Shown: positions 1-6,624 of the stretch, piece after piece | Position numbering within the stretch: the first letter of the stretch is position 1 | How the letters are laid out: every line of letters begins with the position of its first letter | From: Chthoniobacterales bacterium | GTDB lineage: Bacteria; Verrucomicrobiota; Verrucomicrobiia; Chthoniobacterales; UBA10450 | Assembly: GCA_013695925.1 (NCBI GenBank) | Contig: JACCZO010000299.1 | Span: forward strand, 1-6,690 | Direction: 5' to 3' | Length of the DNA: 6,690 nt | Notes under the pieces: generated by a model | What the model was told of the DNA's origin: nothing | The model's input: only the letters and a program-made list of their open reading frames with translations | Database searches by the model: none | Program-made: the position numbers and the translations under genes

Positions 1-16
1 CACGCCCCGTGTGCTG

Positions 17-37
17 GTCGCGGTGTGTCACCGCGAC
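17..37. repeat. Perfect 9-bp hairpin
   Basis: Bases 17-25 (GTCGCGGTG) and 29-37 (CACCGCGAC) are exact reverse complements around a TGT loop. On the plus strand a TTTT run follows at 41-44, but GGA and G lie between stem and run, so this is a poor intrinsic terminator. On the minus strand, the direction of the neighbouring DUF4336 gene, no T-run follows. It could be a REP-type element, a Rho-independent signal for a gene outside the window, or structure inside an unseen gene. The rest of 1-133 contains nothing else I can support. Confidence 0.4.
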
Positions 38-133
38 GGAGTTTTCGATACGCTCGTCTCTTCCCGGACTCATGCACATCAGCCAAAAGTCCGCGAACGC
101 GGAACGCCTTCGCCAGCGCACGAGACGTGTGCG

Positions 134-823
134 CTACCCCGATAAATCCCGAGCGCGCATGGCCTCTTGCAGCGCGGCCTTAGCGTGGTGGCGGATCGGT
201 TCGCGATGCCCGACAACGATGCGCTGGAAATCGTACTCGAGCAGTTGCTGCAGGGAGGCCGCAAAGAGTTCTTTGTCGCGAATCAGGAAGCGAAAAAATG
301 CGCTGATCCCGACCATGCGCGGGAGTCGCATAAGGTGACGGACAAAGAAGCGCGGCCAACCGCGAGTCGTCTCCGGTGCAAAATGGAAAAGAAGATCGCC
401 CAGGACCAATGTGCCCGAGGCGCGATGAAAGAGCGCATGCTCGCCCACAAAGCGAAGTCCATCAATCGCGATCAAGTCGATCTCACCGGCCCATTCGTTA
501 GGCGCGAGCGAGAGGGGTTCAGTCGCGAGCCCGCTCGCTTTGGAGAATCCGGCCGGAGCGAGGTAGGGCAATCCCGGAAAAGCTGTGCGCCCCGCCTTCG
601 CGAAAGTGTCGTGCATCAGGGTTACGTCCACCATCCACGCCGGCTGGCCGAAACGACCAATTGCTTGCACGTCCTCGGGGCCGAAGGGCGCGGTTGAATG
701 GATGACGAGGCGGCCGTCGCGCAGCCGCAGCAGGGTGACGTTGCGCCGAAAATCGATCCCGAAGGCGCGCTGCGGGAATTGCAGCAGCGCGACGTCGTCC
801 GCCAGTTGTTCCCAGTGGCTCAT
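134..823 (-). CDS. DUF4336 family protein (metallo-beta-lactamase-like fold)
   Basis: This 229-residue protein resembles the DUF4336 family, which is related to the metallo-beta-lactamase hydrolase fold. No substrate is established for the family and none is evident here. Visible family features are an N-terminal strand pair with RNVTLLRLRDGRLVIHS (28-43), a central segment with VTLMHDTF (67-74), GEHALFHRASGTLVLGDLLF (127-146), and a C-terminal RIVVGHREPI (201-210). Candidate metal or active-site residues are H71, E128, H129, H133, D143 and H206, assigned by position only. It has no signal peptide or membrane segment, so it is probably cytoplasmic. The ATG at 821-823 starts the protein; the nearest GGAG is about 14 bases upstream, so the ribosome binding site is weak. 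It lies 56 bases downstream of clpB on the same strand with no terminator between, which suggests cotranscription. The family call is from recalled motif pattern. Confidence 0.72.
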   Translation of the reverse strand: MSHWEQLADDVALLQFPQRAFGIDFRRNVTLLRLRDGRLVIHSTAPFGPEDVQAIGRFGQPAWMVDVTLMHDTFAKAGRTAFPGLPYLAPAGFSKASGLATEPLSLAPNEWAGEIDLIAIDGLRFVGEHALFHRASGTLVLGDLLFHFAPETTRGWPRFFVRHLMRLPRMVGISAFFRFLIRDKELFAASLQQLLEYDFQRIVVGHREPIRHHAKAALQEAMRARDLSG

Positions 824-879
824 TGGCTCGTGAACTTCTCCGCCACCCCCAGGTGAAGCGCCATTCTATTTCGAACCGA

Positions 880-3453
880 TCACGTCAACTCGAAGGTCAA
901 TTTACCGTTCTGCTCGTCGACCTTGATCGTCTGCCCCTCGTGGAATTTGCCTTCGAGGATCTGGAGGCTGAGCGGATCAAGAATCTGCTTCTGAATGGCG
1001 CGCTTCAGAGGCCGCGCACCGTAAACCGGGTCGTAGCCTTCCCGGGCGATGCGTTCCTTCGCTGCGTCGGTCAATTCCAGCACGATCTTCTGGCTTTCCA
1101 GACGTTTCGTCAGGCGGCGAAGCTGGATGGCGACAATCTTCTTCAGGTCTTCATCCGTCAGGCGATCGAAGATGATGATTTCGTCCACGCGATTGATGAA
1201 TTCCGGCCGGAAATGTTGCCGGAGCGCGTCCATCACGAGTCGCGAGCGGTCTTCGCTCGACGTCTCTCCGGTGATGAATTGCGAGCCGATGTTCGAGGTC
1301 ATGATGATGACCGTGTTTTTGAAATCGACCGTGCGACCCTGCCCATCGGTGATACGTCCATCGTCGAGCACTTGGAGTAGGACGTTAAAGACGTCGTGGT
1401 GCGCTTTCTCGATTTCGTCGAAGAGGATAACAGAATATGGCTTGCGCCTAACGGCTTCGCTGAGCTGTCCCCCTTCCTCGTAACCAACGTAACCAGGAGG
1501 CGCACCGATCAGCCGCGCGACGGTGTGTTTCTCCATGTATTCGCTCATGTCGATCCGGATCATGGCGTTCTCGTCGTCGAACAGGAATTCCGCCAGGGCA
1601 CGCGAGAGTTCGGTTTTTCCGACGCCGGTCGGGCCGAGAAAAATGAAGGAACCGATCGGACGATTCTCGTCCTGCAGACCGGCACGGGCGCGGCGGACGG
1701 CGTTCGAGACCGCGACGATCGCTTCTTTTTGCCCGATGACCCGCTGCATCAGGCGCTCTTCCATTTGCACCAGTTTCTGGCGTTCGCCTTCCTGCAGGCG
1801 CGAGACCGGGATGTGCGTCCAGCTCGAAACGACCTGGGCGATGTCTTCCTCGGTTACTTCTTCGCGCAGGAGCCGCGGCTTCTCCGCGCTTGCTTCTTTC
1901 GCCGCAATCTCGTCCAGTTTTTTCTCCAGCTCGGGAATGCGGCCATACTGGATTTCACTCGCCTTTCCCAGTTCGCCGCGCCGCTGCGCGCGTTCAAGAT
2001 CGGTCCGTGCGGTCTCGAGTTCTTCCTTCACTTTCGCCTGCGCATCGATCTCCGATTTCTCTTTTTGCCATTCGGCTTTCATCCCGCCGGACTTTTCCTT
2101 CAGGCTAGCCAGTTCTTTTTCCAATTTCGTTAGGCGTTCCTTGCTCGCGGGATCCTTTTCCTTTTTTAACGCCTGGCGTTCCATCTCCAGCTGCATGATC
2201 TCGCGCTCGATCACGTCGATCTCCGTCGGCATGGAATCGAGCTCGATCTTCAAGCGCGAAGCCGCTTCGTCGATCAGATCGACCGCTTTATCGGGCAGAA
2301 ATCGATCGCTGATGTAGCGATGCGAGAGGACGGCCGCCGCGACCAGCGCAGCATCGCGGATGCGCACCCCGTGATGCACTTCGTAGCGCTCCTTCAATCC
2401 GCGCAAAATGGCGATGGTGTCTTCAACCGTTGGTTCGTCCACCAGGACCGGCTGAAAGCGCCGTTCCAGCGCCGCGTCTTTCTCGATGTATTTGCGATAC
2501 TCGTTCAGCGTGGTGGCGCCGATCGTGCGCAACTCGCCGCGCGCCAGTTGCGGCTTGAGTAAATTGGAGGCGTCGACCGATCCTTCCGCCGCGCCCGCGC
2601 CGACGATCGTGTGCAGTTCGTCGATGAACAAAATGACCTGGCCCTGCGAGTCGGTCACTTCCTTGAGAAACGCCTTGAGCCGATCCTCGAATTCGCCGCG
2701 GAACTTCGCCCCCGCCACCATCGCGCCGATGTCCATTGCGATCAGCCGCTTGTTTTTGAGCGACTCCGGCACGTCGCCCGAGATGATGCGCCGCGCGAGT
2801 CCTTCCACGATCGCGGTTTTGCCGACGCCCGGCTCACCGATCAAAACAGGATTGTTCTTCGTCCGGCGCGAAAGCACCTGCATGACGCGTCGGATCTCGT
2901 TATCGCGCCCGATGACCGGATCGATCTTTCCCTGGCGCGCCCGCTGAGTGAGGTCCTGGCCGTACTTCTCCAGCGTCTGGTATTTTCCCTCGGGATTCTG
3001 ATCGGTCACGCGCTGCGAACCGCGCACCTGCTGCAAGGCCTGCATGAGCTTGTCGCGGGTGACGCCGAGTGCCTGCATGGCGCGAGCCGCAGGCACGCTC
3101 GCATTCGTTAGGGCGAGAAGGTAATGCTCCGCGCTGACGAATTCGTCCTTCAGCTTCGCCATTTCCTTCTCCGCCCCATCGAGCACGCTGCGGAGGTCGT
3201 TGCCGAGGCGCTGATCGACATTCGCGCCGCTCACCCGCGGCAGTTTCTGCAGCGCCGCACGCAGTTGCTCCTGCAAGGCGGCGACCTGCACCCCCATCTT
3301 CTCGAGCAGCGGGCGAGCGATGCCTTCGGTCTGGTCGAGCAGTGCGAGCAGGAAATGTTCATTCGTGATTTCCTGTTGGCCCAACTCCGACGCGACATCC
3401 TGCGCTGCCTGCACCGCTTCCTGCATTTTTTGCGTGAACTTGTCGATGCGCAT
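880..3453 (-). CDS. clpB: ATP-dependent chaperone ClpB (disaggregase)
   Basis: ClpB is a hexameric AAA+ disaggregase that threads aggregated proteins through its pore together with DnaK/DnaJ/GrpE in the cytoplasm. The protein is 857 residues, the usual family length. In order it shows: the Clp N domain (about 1-145); NBD1 with Walker A GEPGVGKT (206-213), pore loop KFRG (250-253), Walker B VILFIDE (273-279) and arginine fingers R331/R332; a charged coiled-coil middle domain (about 403-525); NBD2 with Walker A GPTGVGKT (607-614), pore loop GYVG (654-657), Walker B VILFDE (675-680) and sensor-2 GARPLKR (812-818). All key residues are present. The middle domain separates ClpB from ClpA and ClpC. 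The ATG at 3453 is preferred over an upstream in-frame start at 3486 because family members begin MRxDKFT, and AGG lies about 8 bases before it. No CIRCE element or clear heat-shock promoter is visible in the 134 bases upstream. Confidence 0.98.
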   Translation of the reverse strand: MRIDKFTQKMQEAVQAAQDVASELGQQEITNEHFLLALLDQTEGIARPLLEKMGVQVAALQEQLRAALQKLPRVSGANVDQRLGNDLRSVLDGAEKEMAKLKDEFVSAEHYLLALTNASVPAARAMQALGVTRDKLMQALQQVRGSQRVTDQNPEGKYQTLEKYGQDLTQRARQGKIDPVIGRDNEIRRVMQVLSRRTKNNPVLIGEPGVGKTAIVEGLARRIISGDVPESLKNKRLIAMDIGAMVAGAKFRGEFEDRLKAFLKEVTDSQGQVILFIDELHTIVGAGAAEGSVDASNLLKPQLARGELRTIGATTLNEYRKYIEKDAALERRFQPVLVDEPTVEDTIAILRGLKERYEVHHGVRIRDAALVAAAVLSHRYISDRFLPDKAVDLIDEAASRLKIELDSMPTEIDVIEREIMQLEMERQALKKEKDPASKERLTKLEKELASLKEKSGGMKAEWQKEKSEIDAQAKVKEELETARTDLERAQRRGELGKASEIQYGRIPELEKKLDEIAAKEASAEKPRLLREEVTEEDIAQVVSSWTHIPVSRLQEGERQKLVQMEERLMQRVIGQKEAIVAVSNAVRRARAGLQDENRPIGSFIFLGPTGVGKTELSRALAEFLFDDENAMIRIDMSEYMEKHTVARLIGAPPGYVGYEEGGQLSEAVRRKPYSVILFDEIEKAHHDVFNVLLQVLDDGRITDGQGRTVDFKNTVIIMTSNIGSQFITGETSSEDRSRLVMDALRQHFRPEFINRVDEIIIFDRLTDEDLKKIVAIQLRRLTKRLESQKIVLELTDAAKERIAREGYDPVYGARPLKRAIQKQILDPLSLQILEGKFHEGQTIKVDEQNGKLTFELT

Positions 3454-3541
3454 GAGGCAACCTATGAAACGCCGATCACCTTGCAATCGGCCGCCGTCGG
3501 GTGACGATGGGATGAGGCGTCTGCTGACTTAGCAACGACCA

Positions 3542-3569
3542 GCGCGCTGAGGACAGCGCACCCTACAAC
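3542..3569. repeat. REP-like hairpin, copy 1
   Basis: GCGCTG (3544-3549) and CAGCGC (3554-3559) form a perfect 6-bp stem around AGGA, followed by CACCCTACAAC. It lies between the end of the decayed secreted gene and the clpB start. It shares GGACAGCG (3551-3558) and CTACAAC (3563-3569), in the same order, with the hairpin near 6001-6027. That suggests two members of a dispersed intergenic repeat family. No T-run follows on either strand, so it is not an obvious intrinsic terminator. Confidence 0.4.
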
Positions 3570-3587
3570 TCGAAAACGAACGTAGCC

Positions 3588-4460
3588 TTAGCGCACTGTC
3601 AGAGGCGCGACGACGAGATCGAAATGAGATAGTGTCCCATACCAGGCGACCGCGATGTTTCCGGTTGTGGAATCGATTTGGATCTTCGGATTGAACTGGC
3701 TGTTTGTGCCGGTGTCGTCATTCACTCGCACGGGGTTACTCCAGGTCGCGCCATTGTCATCGGAGTAGCGGCATTGAATGTCGGTATCGCTGCTTTCCGC
3801 CGGTTCTTCCGAGACATAGTTGTGATAGAGCCGGCCATTGCGCAACGCCGCCAGTGCGATCCCAGGCGAGACCGGCTTCGGCGTCGTTGCGACGAGGGCT
3901 GGCAGTTTACCCATTAACGTCTTGAGGTCTCCGGCCGCAAAACGAGCTACGCGTTTTTGGCACACTCGCCGCGCCGATGCCGAGAGATCGCCCGCGATCA
4001 CCTGGTGTGCCGCGAGCTTGGAAGACCAACGTATAACGAGCAGGCGCAGTAAAACCCTCCCGGAAGATTCCGTCCCCCTGGCGACGCCTTCGAAGCGCAA
4101 CTCTTTGTAAAGAAGGGGTGACCGCGCGCGGATGTTTTCCTTATCGTGAATATCGGCCGCGTAGGCCGTCATCCTGGCGGGGATAGGCAGTGTCAAGGTG
4201 CCAGATTTGCCGTTCTCCCCTCGAAAAGTCAGCCGCCAGCGCTTCGCATCCTCCGTGATTTCCTCGGGCGCCTGCACGCCCTCGCGCTTCAAGGCGTCTC
4301 CAATTGCCTTGCGCGCATCCGGCGGCAGATCGGCCTAATGCGGTTCCATTCTCCCCACTTCTGGCGGGCACGCCCGGGGCGCCGCTAAGCTCGCCGGCAA
4401 GGGGAGGCCTGCCAAAAGCAGGAGAATAAGAGTGAAGAGACGATACGCTGGTGTTTTCAT
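3588..4460 (-). pseudogene. Decayed secreted protein gene with a sialidase-type Asp-box tail
   Basis: The gene starts with a good ribosome binding site (AAAGG at 4468-4472, 7 bases before the ATG at 4458-4460). A signal peptide follows: a basic MKTPAYR start, an LILLLLAGLPLPASLA core and a likely cleavage near residue 26. Frame is broken at a TAG (4335-4337, codon 42). The same frame then stays open from 4334 to 3588, beginning ADLPPDARKAIG. Near 4080 the more protein-like reading moves to another frame (GDGIFREGFTAPARYTLVF, about 4077-4021). The final 80 codons return to the first frame and contain one Asp-box, SDDNGATW, then IQIDSTTGNIAVAWYG, as in BNR/sialidase-like repeat proteins. The product ends soon after that, where relatives normally continue with more repeats. 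An open segment from a TTG at 4292 (234 codons) could be called as a gene, but it lacks the secretion signal and carries the frame conflict. I read this as a pseudogene. A programmed frameshift or assembly error is less likely but possible. Substrate is unknown. Confidence 0.6.
3741..3764 (-). other. Asp-box (BNR) repeat motif
   Basis: The codons read SDDNGATW, matching the sialidase Asp-box pattern S-x-D-x-G-x-x-W. Only one copy is recognisable. The flanking residues (DTDIQCRY before, SNPVRVNDDTGTNSQF after) resemble the blade context in secreted exo-sialidase-like beta-propellers. A single box cannot form a propeller, which supports the remnant reading of the host gene. The Asp-box is structural, so it does not by itself show sialidase activity. 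Confidence 0.75.
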
Positions 4461-4466
4461 TTTGTT

Positions 4467-4479
4467 GCCTTTCGAAGGC
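4467..4479 (-). promoter_or_regulatory. Ribosome binding site inside a short inverted repeat
   Basis: GCCTT (4467-4471) and AAGGC (4475-4479) are exact inverted repeats around TCG. On the minus strand the downstream arm supplies the AAAGG that serves as Shine-Dalgarno for the ATG at 4460. Folding could therefore hide the site. The stem is only 5 bp, so any regulatory role is speculative. The site mainly supports 4460 as the original start of the decayed gene. Confidence 0.4.
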
Positions 4480-4548
4480 CTGGTGGAGTTACGTGATGAT
4501 GGGCAGGGTACCGGCTACTGCTGCAGGATAGTCTTTGAGCGGGCTCTA

Positions 4549-5604
4549 CTACTGATCGTTCAGTGCGTTGTGCGCGTAGGTGATCACGTCCGGGAAGTAA
4601 TTCACATCGCTCTGGTAAATCTCGACGTATTTTTCCTCATACCCGAGAGCCTTATTAATGGAGGCCATCAGGGCGTCGTGGGAGCTCAAACCTACGCCGC
4701 AAACTGTACTGTTAAGGCAAAGGCCGACCATTTGCCCCGCTACTTCGGGTCGGAAATCCCAGATCATCTCATAGAGGGTGCCCGTCCCGGGCGCGTCCAC
4801 GATGTCGGCTGAGAGGTTATTGCGCTGGGCAATCATTCTCTCGCCATAGAGAAGCCGCGCCGAGGTGATCGCGGTGCGCGCGACGTAGTCTTCGGCGAAA
4901 GGCAGGTCGAGGGTTCCATCGCCGCCGACCGCGAGGGTGACAAACTGATTGGGGAACGCATTCATTGTGGTGGTGATCATTGTCGCGCCGGTCGCTGTCA
5001 TGAGGGCAGTGCTATAGCCGACCCGCAGCCAAGCGGTAATGTCCGAGGGTGTGTGCGGCACGTTCCAATCTTCCGAGGTCGCATTAGCAAAGCTAACGGC
5101 AATAATTTTGACCGACGGATTGTTCGTAAAGTGTGCGCCGAGGGCATTGATCATATTCTTTTTTTTGGCGACGAACGTCGGGTCCCAGAAGACGGGGATC
5201 TTCGTTTTCACACCGTCATCCAAAAAGGTGAAGAACTTGCCCCGGGCATTTTTGACCGCGGTGGTGACCCAGGCCGGCTTGCTCTGCTGGGTGCCGATTC
5301 GGATGAGAACGTTTTTCCCATACTGTGCGCAGAGGGCGACAGCGCCGTCGAGGTAAGTGAAATCAAAATTTCCCTCCGTCGGCTCGAGGGTGCTCCACTC
5401 TTGCCGGAGACTGATCCCATCGACGTCGGGGTTAGTTAAAGTGCGCGAGACCGGATCGCTGCTGACGTTTGCAACCGAGTAAACGCCCCGCGGGATTTCC
5501 GAAAACGCTGTTACCGGCCAGGCTAGTAGCGCCGCGCCCACCAGGGCTATGGCTGTCCCTTTGGCGCGAAAGAATTCTGACGATTTAGTGATTTCTATTT
5601 TCAT
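4549..5604 (-). CDS. Secreted glycoside-hydrolase-like TIM-barrel protein
   Basis: The 351-residue protein has a signal peptide: basic residues to about 15, a hydrophobic stretch at 17-33, and cleavage likely near TAFS-EIP (residues 32-38). The mature part resembles (beta/alpha)8 glycosidases of the GH42/GH5-like clan. Residues 61-84 hold an entry motif (GISLRQEW, then LEPTEGNFDFTYLD) typical of 'W..iEP.eG.fdf..lD' barrels. Next come KNVLIRIG (97-104), IPVFWDPTF (136-144), a barrel strand KIIAVSFANATSEDWNVP (166-183) and a late strand KYVEIYQSDV (325-334). E178 is the candidate acid/base and E328 the candidate nucleophile, by position only. C92, C296 and C302 could form a disulfide after export. 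I cannot name a GH family or substrate. The start is firm: AAGGAG (5610-5615) lies 5 bases before the ATG. It is followed 88 bases on by another once-secreted gene, now decayed, with no terminator visible between. Confidence 0.72.
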   Translation of the reverse strand: MKIEITKSSEFFRAKGTAIALVGAALLAWPVTAFSEIPRGVYSVANVSSDPVSRTLTNPDVDGISLRQEWSTLEPTEGNFDFTYLDGAVALCAQYGKNVLIRIGTQQSKPAWVTTAVKNARGKFFTFLDDGVKTKIPVFWDPTFVAKKKNMINALGAHFTNNPSVKIIAVSFANATSEDWNVPHTPSDITAWLRVGYSTALMTATGATMITTTMNAFPNQFVTLAVGGDGTLDLPFAEDYVARTAITSARLLYGERMIAQRNNLSADIVDAPGTGTLYEMIWDFRPEVAGQMVGLCLNSTVCGVGLSSHDALMASINKALGYEEKYVEIYQSDVNYFPDVITYAHNALNDQ

Positions 5605-6123
5605 GTTTTCTCCTTGGTTCGCAGGGCCGCCTCCCGTAGAGGACGCGACGCCAATTTTGTTACTGCTTCTGAAAGTTAGCGCGGGTCATCTATTCCTGAG
5701 CGAAGCCCGCATTTGGTGAAGGAGCGCTTCTTCATGGAGGCAGGAAAATCTTGTTCAATTCGATTGAGCGAACCTTATGAACATCGGTGTCCGCGCTGGA
5801 TGGGCGTAAGCGAGCGGTGATGAGCGGGCAGTTACTTCCCGGTCGAGCCACAAAATCCGGGCTGCGACCTTCGGGATGGAAAGATTGGGATAATTTCACG
5901 GGAAGGCGCATTGTGGCTTCATGCAAGACAGGGACAATTTTTGTGTCAATCATCTTCTTTTTGAGCGACGAGCGTACCTCGGTTACTCCTGTCTCGACTA
6001 GGCCGGGGACAGCGTCCCGGCTACAACCGCGCTCGCCCGACCCTGGACCGCGCCCCCGGCCAGAAAACGCCTTTGCAATTGCGCGGGTTCGGAAGAAGGA
6101 ATGTGCAGTCTTCTCGATTTTTC
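5605..6123. other. Divergent intergenic region upstream of purE
   Basis: This stretch separates the minus-strand glycosidase from plus-strand purE. Open frames inside it (for example 5787-6236 plus and 5732-5953 minus) look spurious: they have no family resemblance, and the plus one runs over 100 bases into purE out of frame. Contents I can see are the glycosidase ribosome binding site at 5610-5615, a small inverted repeat CAAT-TCG-ATTG at 5756-5766, and the REP-like hairpin near 6001-6027. There is also a possible extended -10 element TGGGATAAT (5886-5894, plus) without a convincing -35. The purE promoter is not identified with confidence, and I see no purine riboswitch or PurR-like operator. 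Confidence 0.5.
6000..6027. repeat. REP-like hairpin, copy 2
   Basis: GCCGGGGAC (6002-6010) pairs with GTCCCGGC (6014-6021) around AGC, with one bulged G, and the flanks extend the pairing weakly (TAG against CTA). It shares GGACAGCG and CTACAAC, in the same order, with the hairpin at 3542-3569. No T-run follows. Its place between a divergent gene pair fits a dispersed intergenic palindrome better than a terminator. Confidence 0.5.
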
Positions 6124-6624
6124 ATGGCAAGAAAGAAACTCATTCCACCCCTCGTCAGTGTCGTGATGGGGAGCGCCTCCGATTGGGAGACCATGCAGCA
6201 TTGCGTTGCGCTCCTCGAAAAGTTTGGCGTGCCTAACGAACATCGGATCGTTTCGGCTCATCGCACGCCGGAGTTGATGGCAAAGTTCGCCCGGGAGTCG
6301 CCCGAGCGCGGGGTGCAGGTCATCATTGCCGGTGCGGGCGGGGCGGCCCATTTGCCGGGAATGATTGCGGCGCAAACCTGGCTCCCGGTCCTCGGTGTGC
6401 CGGTCGAATCCCGCGCCCTGAAGGGCCTAGACTCACTCCTTTCGATCGCGCAAATGCCGGCCGGAGTGGCGGTCGGGACGCTCGCCATCGGCGTGGCCGG
6501 GGCGAAGAACGCCGCCCTTCTCGCCGCCAGCATCATCGGGTTGCAGGACGGAAAGGTGCGCGCCGCGGTGGAGAAATTTCGGCGTCGCCAAACGAAAAGC
6601 GTGCTCGGGCAGAAGCTGCCATGA
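6124..6624 (+). CDS. purE: N5-carboxyaminoimidazole ribonucleotide mutase (PurE, class I)
   Basis: PurE converts N5-CAIR to CAIR in de novo purine synthesis, after PurK, in the cytoplasm; family members form octamers. The 166-residue protein has the usual class I length and motifs: VMGSASDW (14-21) for substrate phosphate binding, SAHRTPE (44-50) with the catalytic histidine H46, AGAGGAAHLPGM (69-80), and LPVLGVPVES then GLDSLLSIAQMPAGVAVGT (87-119). The ATG at 6124 fits the family's N-terminus but has no good ribosome binding site. An in-frame GTG at 6103, seven codons earlier, has GGAAG (6091-6095) at suitable distance and may be the true start. The TGA stop overlaps the purK start (ATGA at 6621-6624), so the two are probably translationally coupled in one operon. 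Confidence 0.97.
   Translation: MARKKLIPPLVSVVMGSASDWETMQHCVALLEKFGVPNEHRIVSAHRTPELMAKFARESPERGVQVIIAGAGGAAHLPGMIAAQTWLPVLGVPVESRALKGLDSLLSIAQMPAGVAVGTLAIGVAGAKNAALLAASIIGLQDGKVRAAVEKFRRRQTKSVLGQKLP

Noticed and set aside
1..79. Minus-strand open frame from ATG at 79 or 73 running off the left edge
   Set aside because: Only about 25 codons are visible, with no ribosome binding site and no recognisable family. A 9-bp hairpin lies inside it.
167..697. Plus-strand open frame of 176 codons opposite the DUF4336 gene
   Set aside because: It overlaps a gene with family motifs, and its own translation shows no family resemblance.
1446..1454. A fifth, near copy of the 9-mer (GCCTAACGG)
   Set aside because: It differs in the last two bases and is antisense to clpB, so I did not count it.
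1396..2317. Long plus-strand open frames opposite clpB (245 and 264 codons)
   Set aside because: They are antisense shadows of a fully conserved clpB. Their translations are Ser/Arg/Phe-rich, as expected of mirrored GC-rich codons.
3454..3587. CIRCE or heat-shock sigma promoter upstream of clpB
   Set aside because: I looked for TTAGCACTC-N9-GAGTGCTAA and for sigma-32-type boxes on the minus strand and found no adequate match.
4141..4371. Minus-strand open frame of 76 codons overlapping the start of the decayed gene
   Set aside because: Its translation is Gly/Ala/Arg-rich with no resemblance, and it starts from GTG without a ribosome binding site.
5787..6236. Plus-strand open frame of 149 codons between the glycosidase and purE
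   Set aside because: It runs into purE out of frame, contains the REP-like hairpin and reads as low-complexity Pro/Arg; no ribosome binding site.
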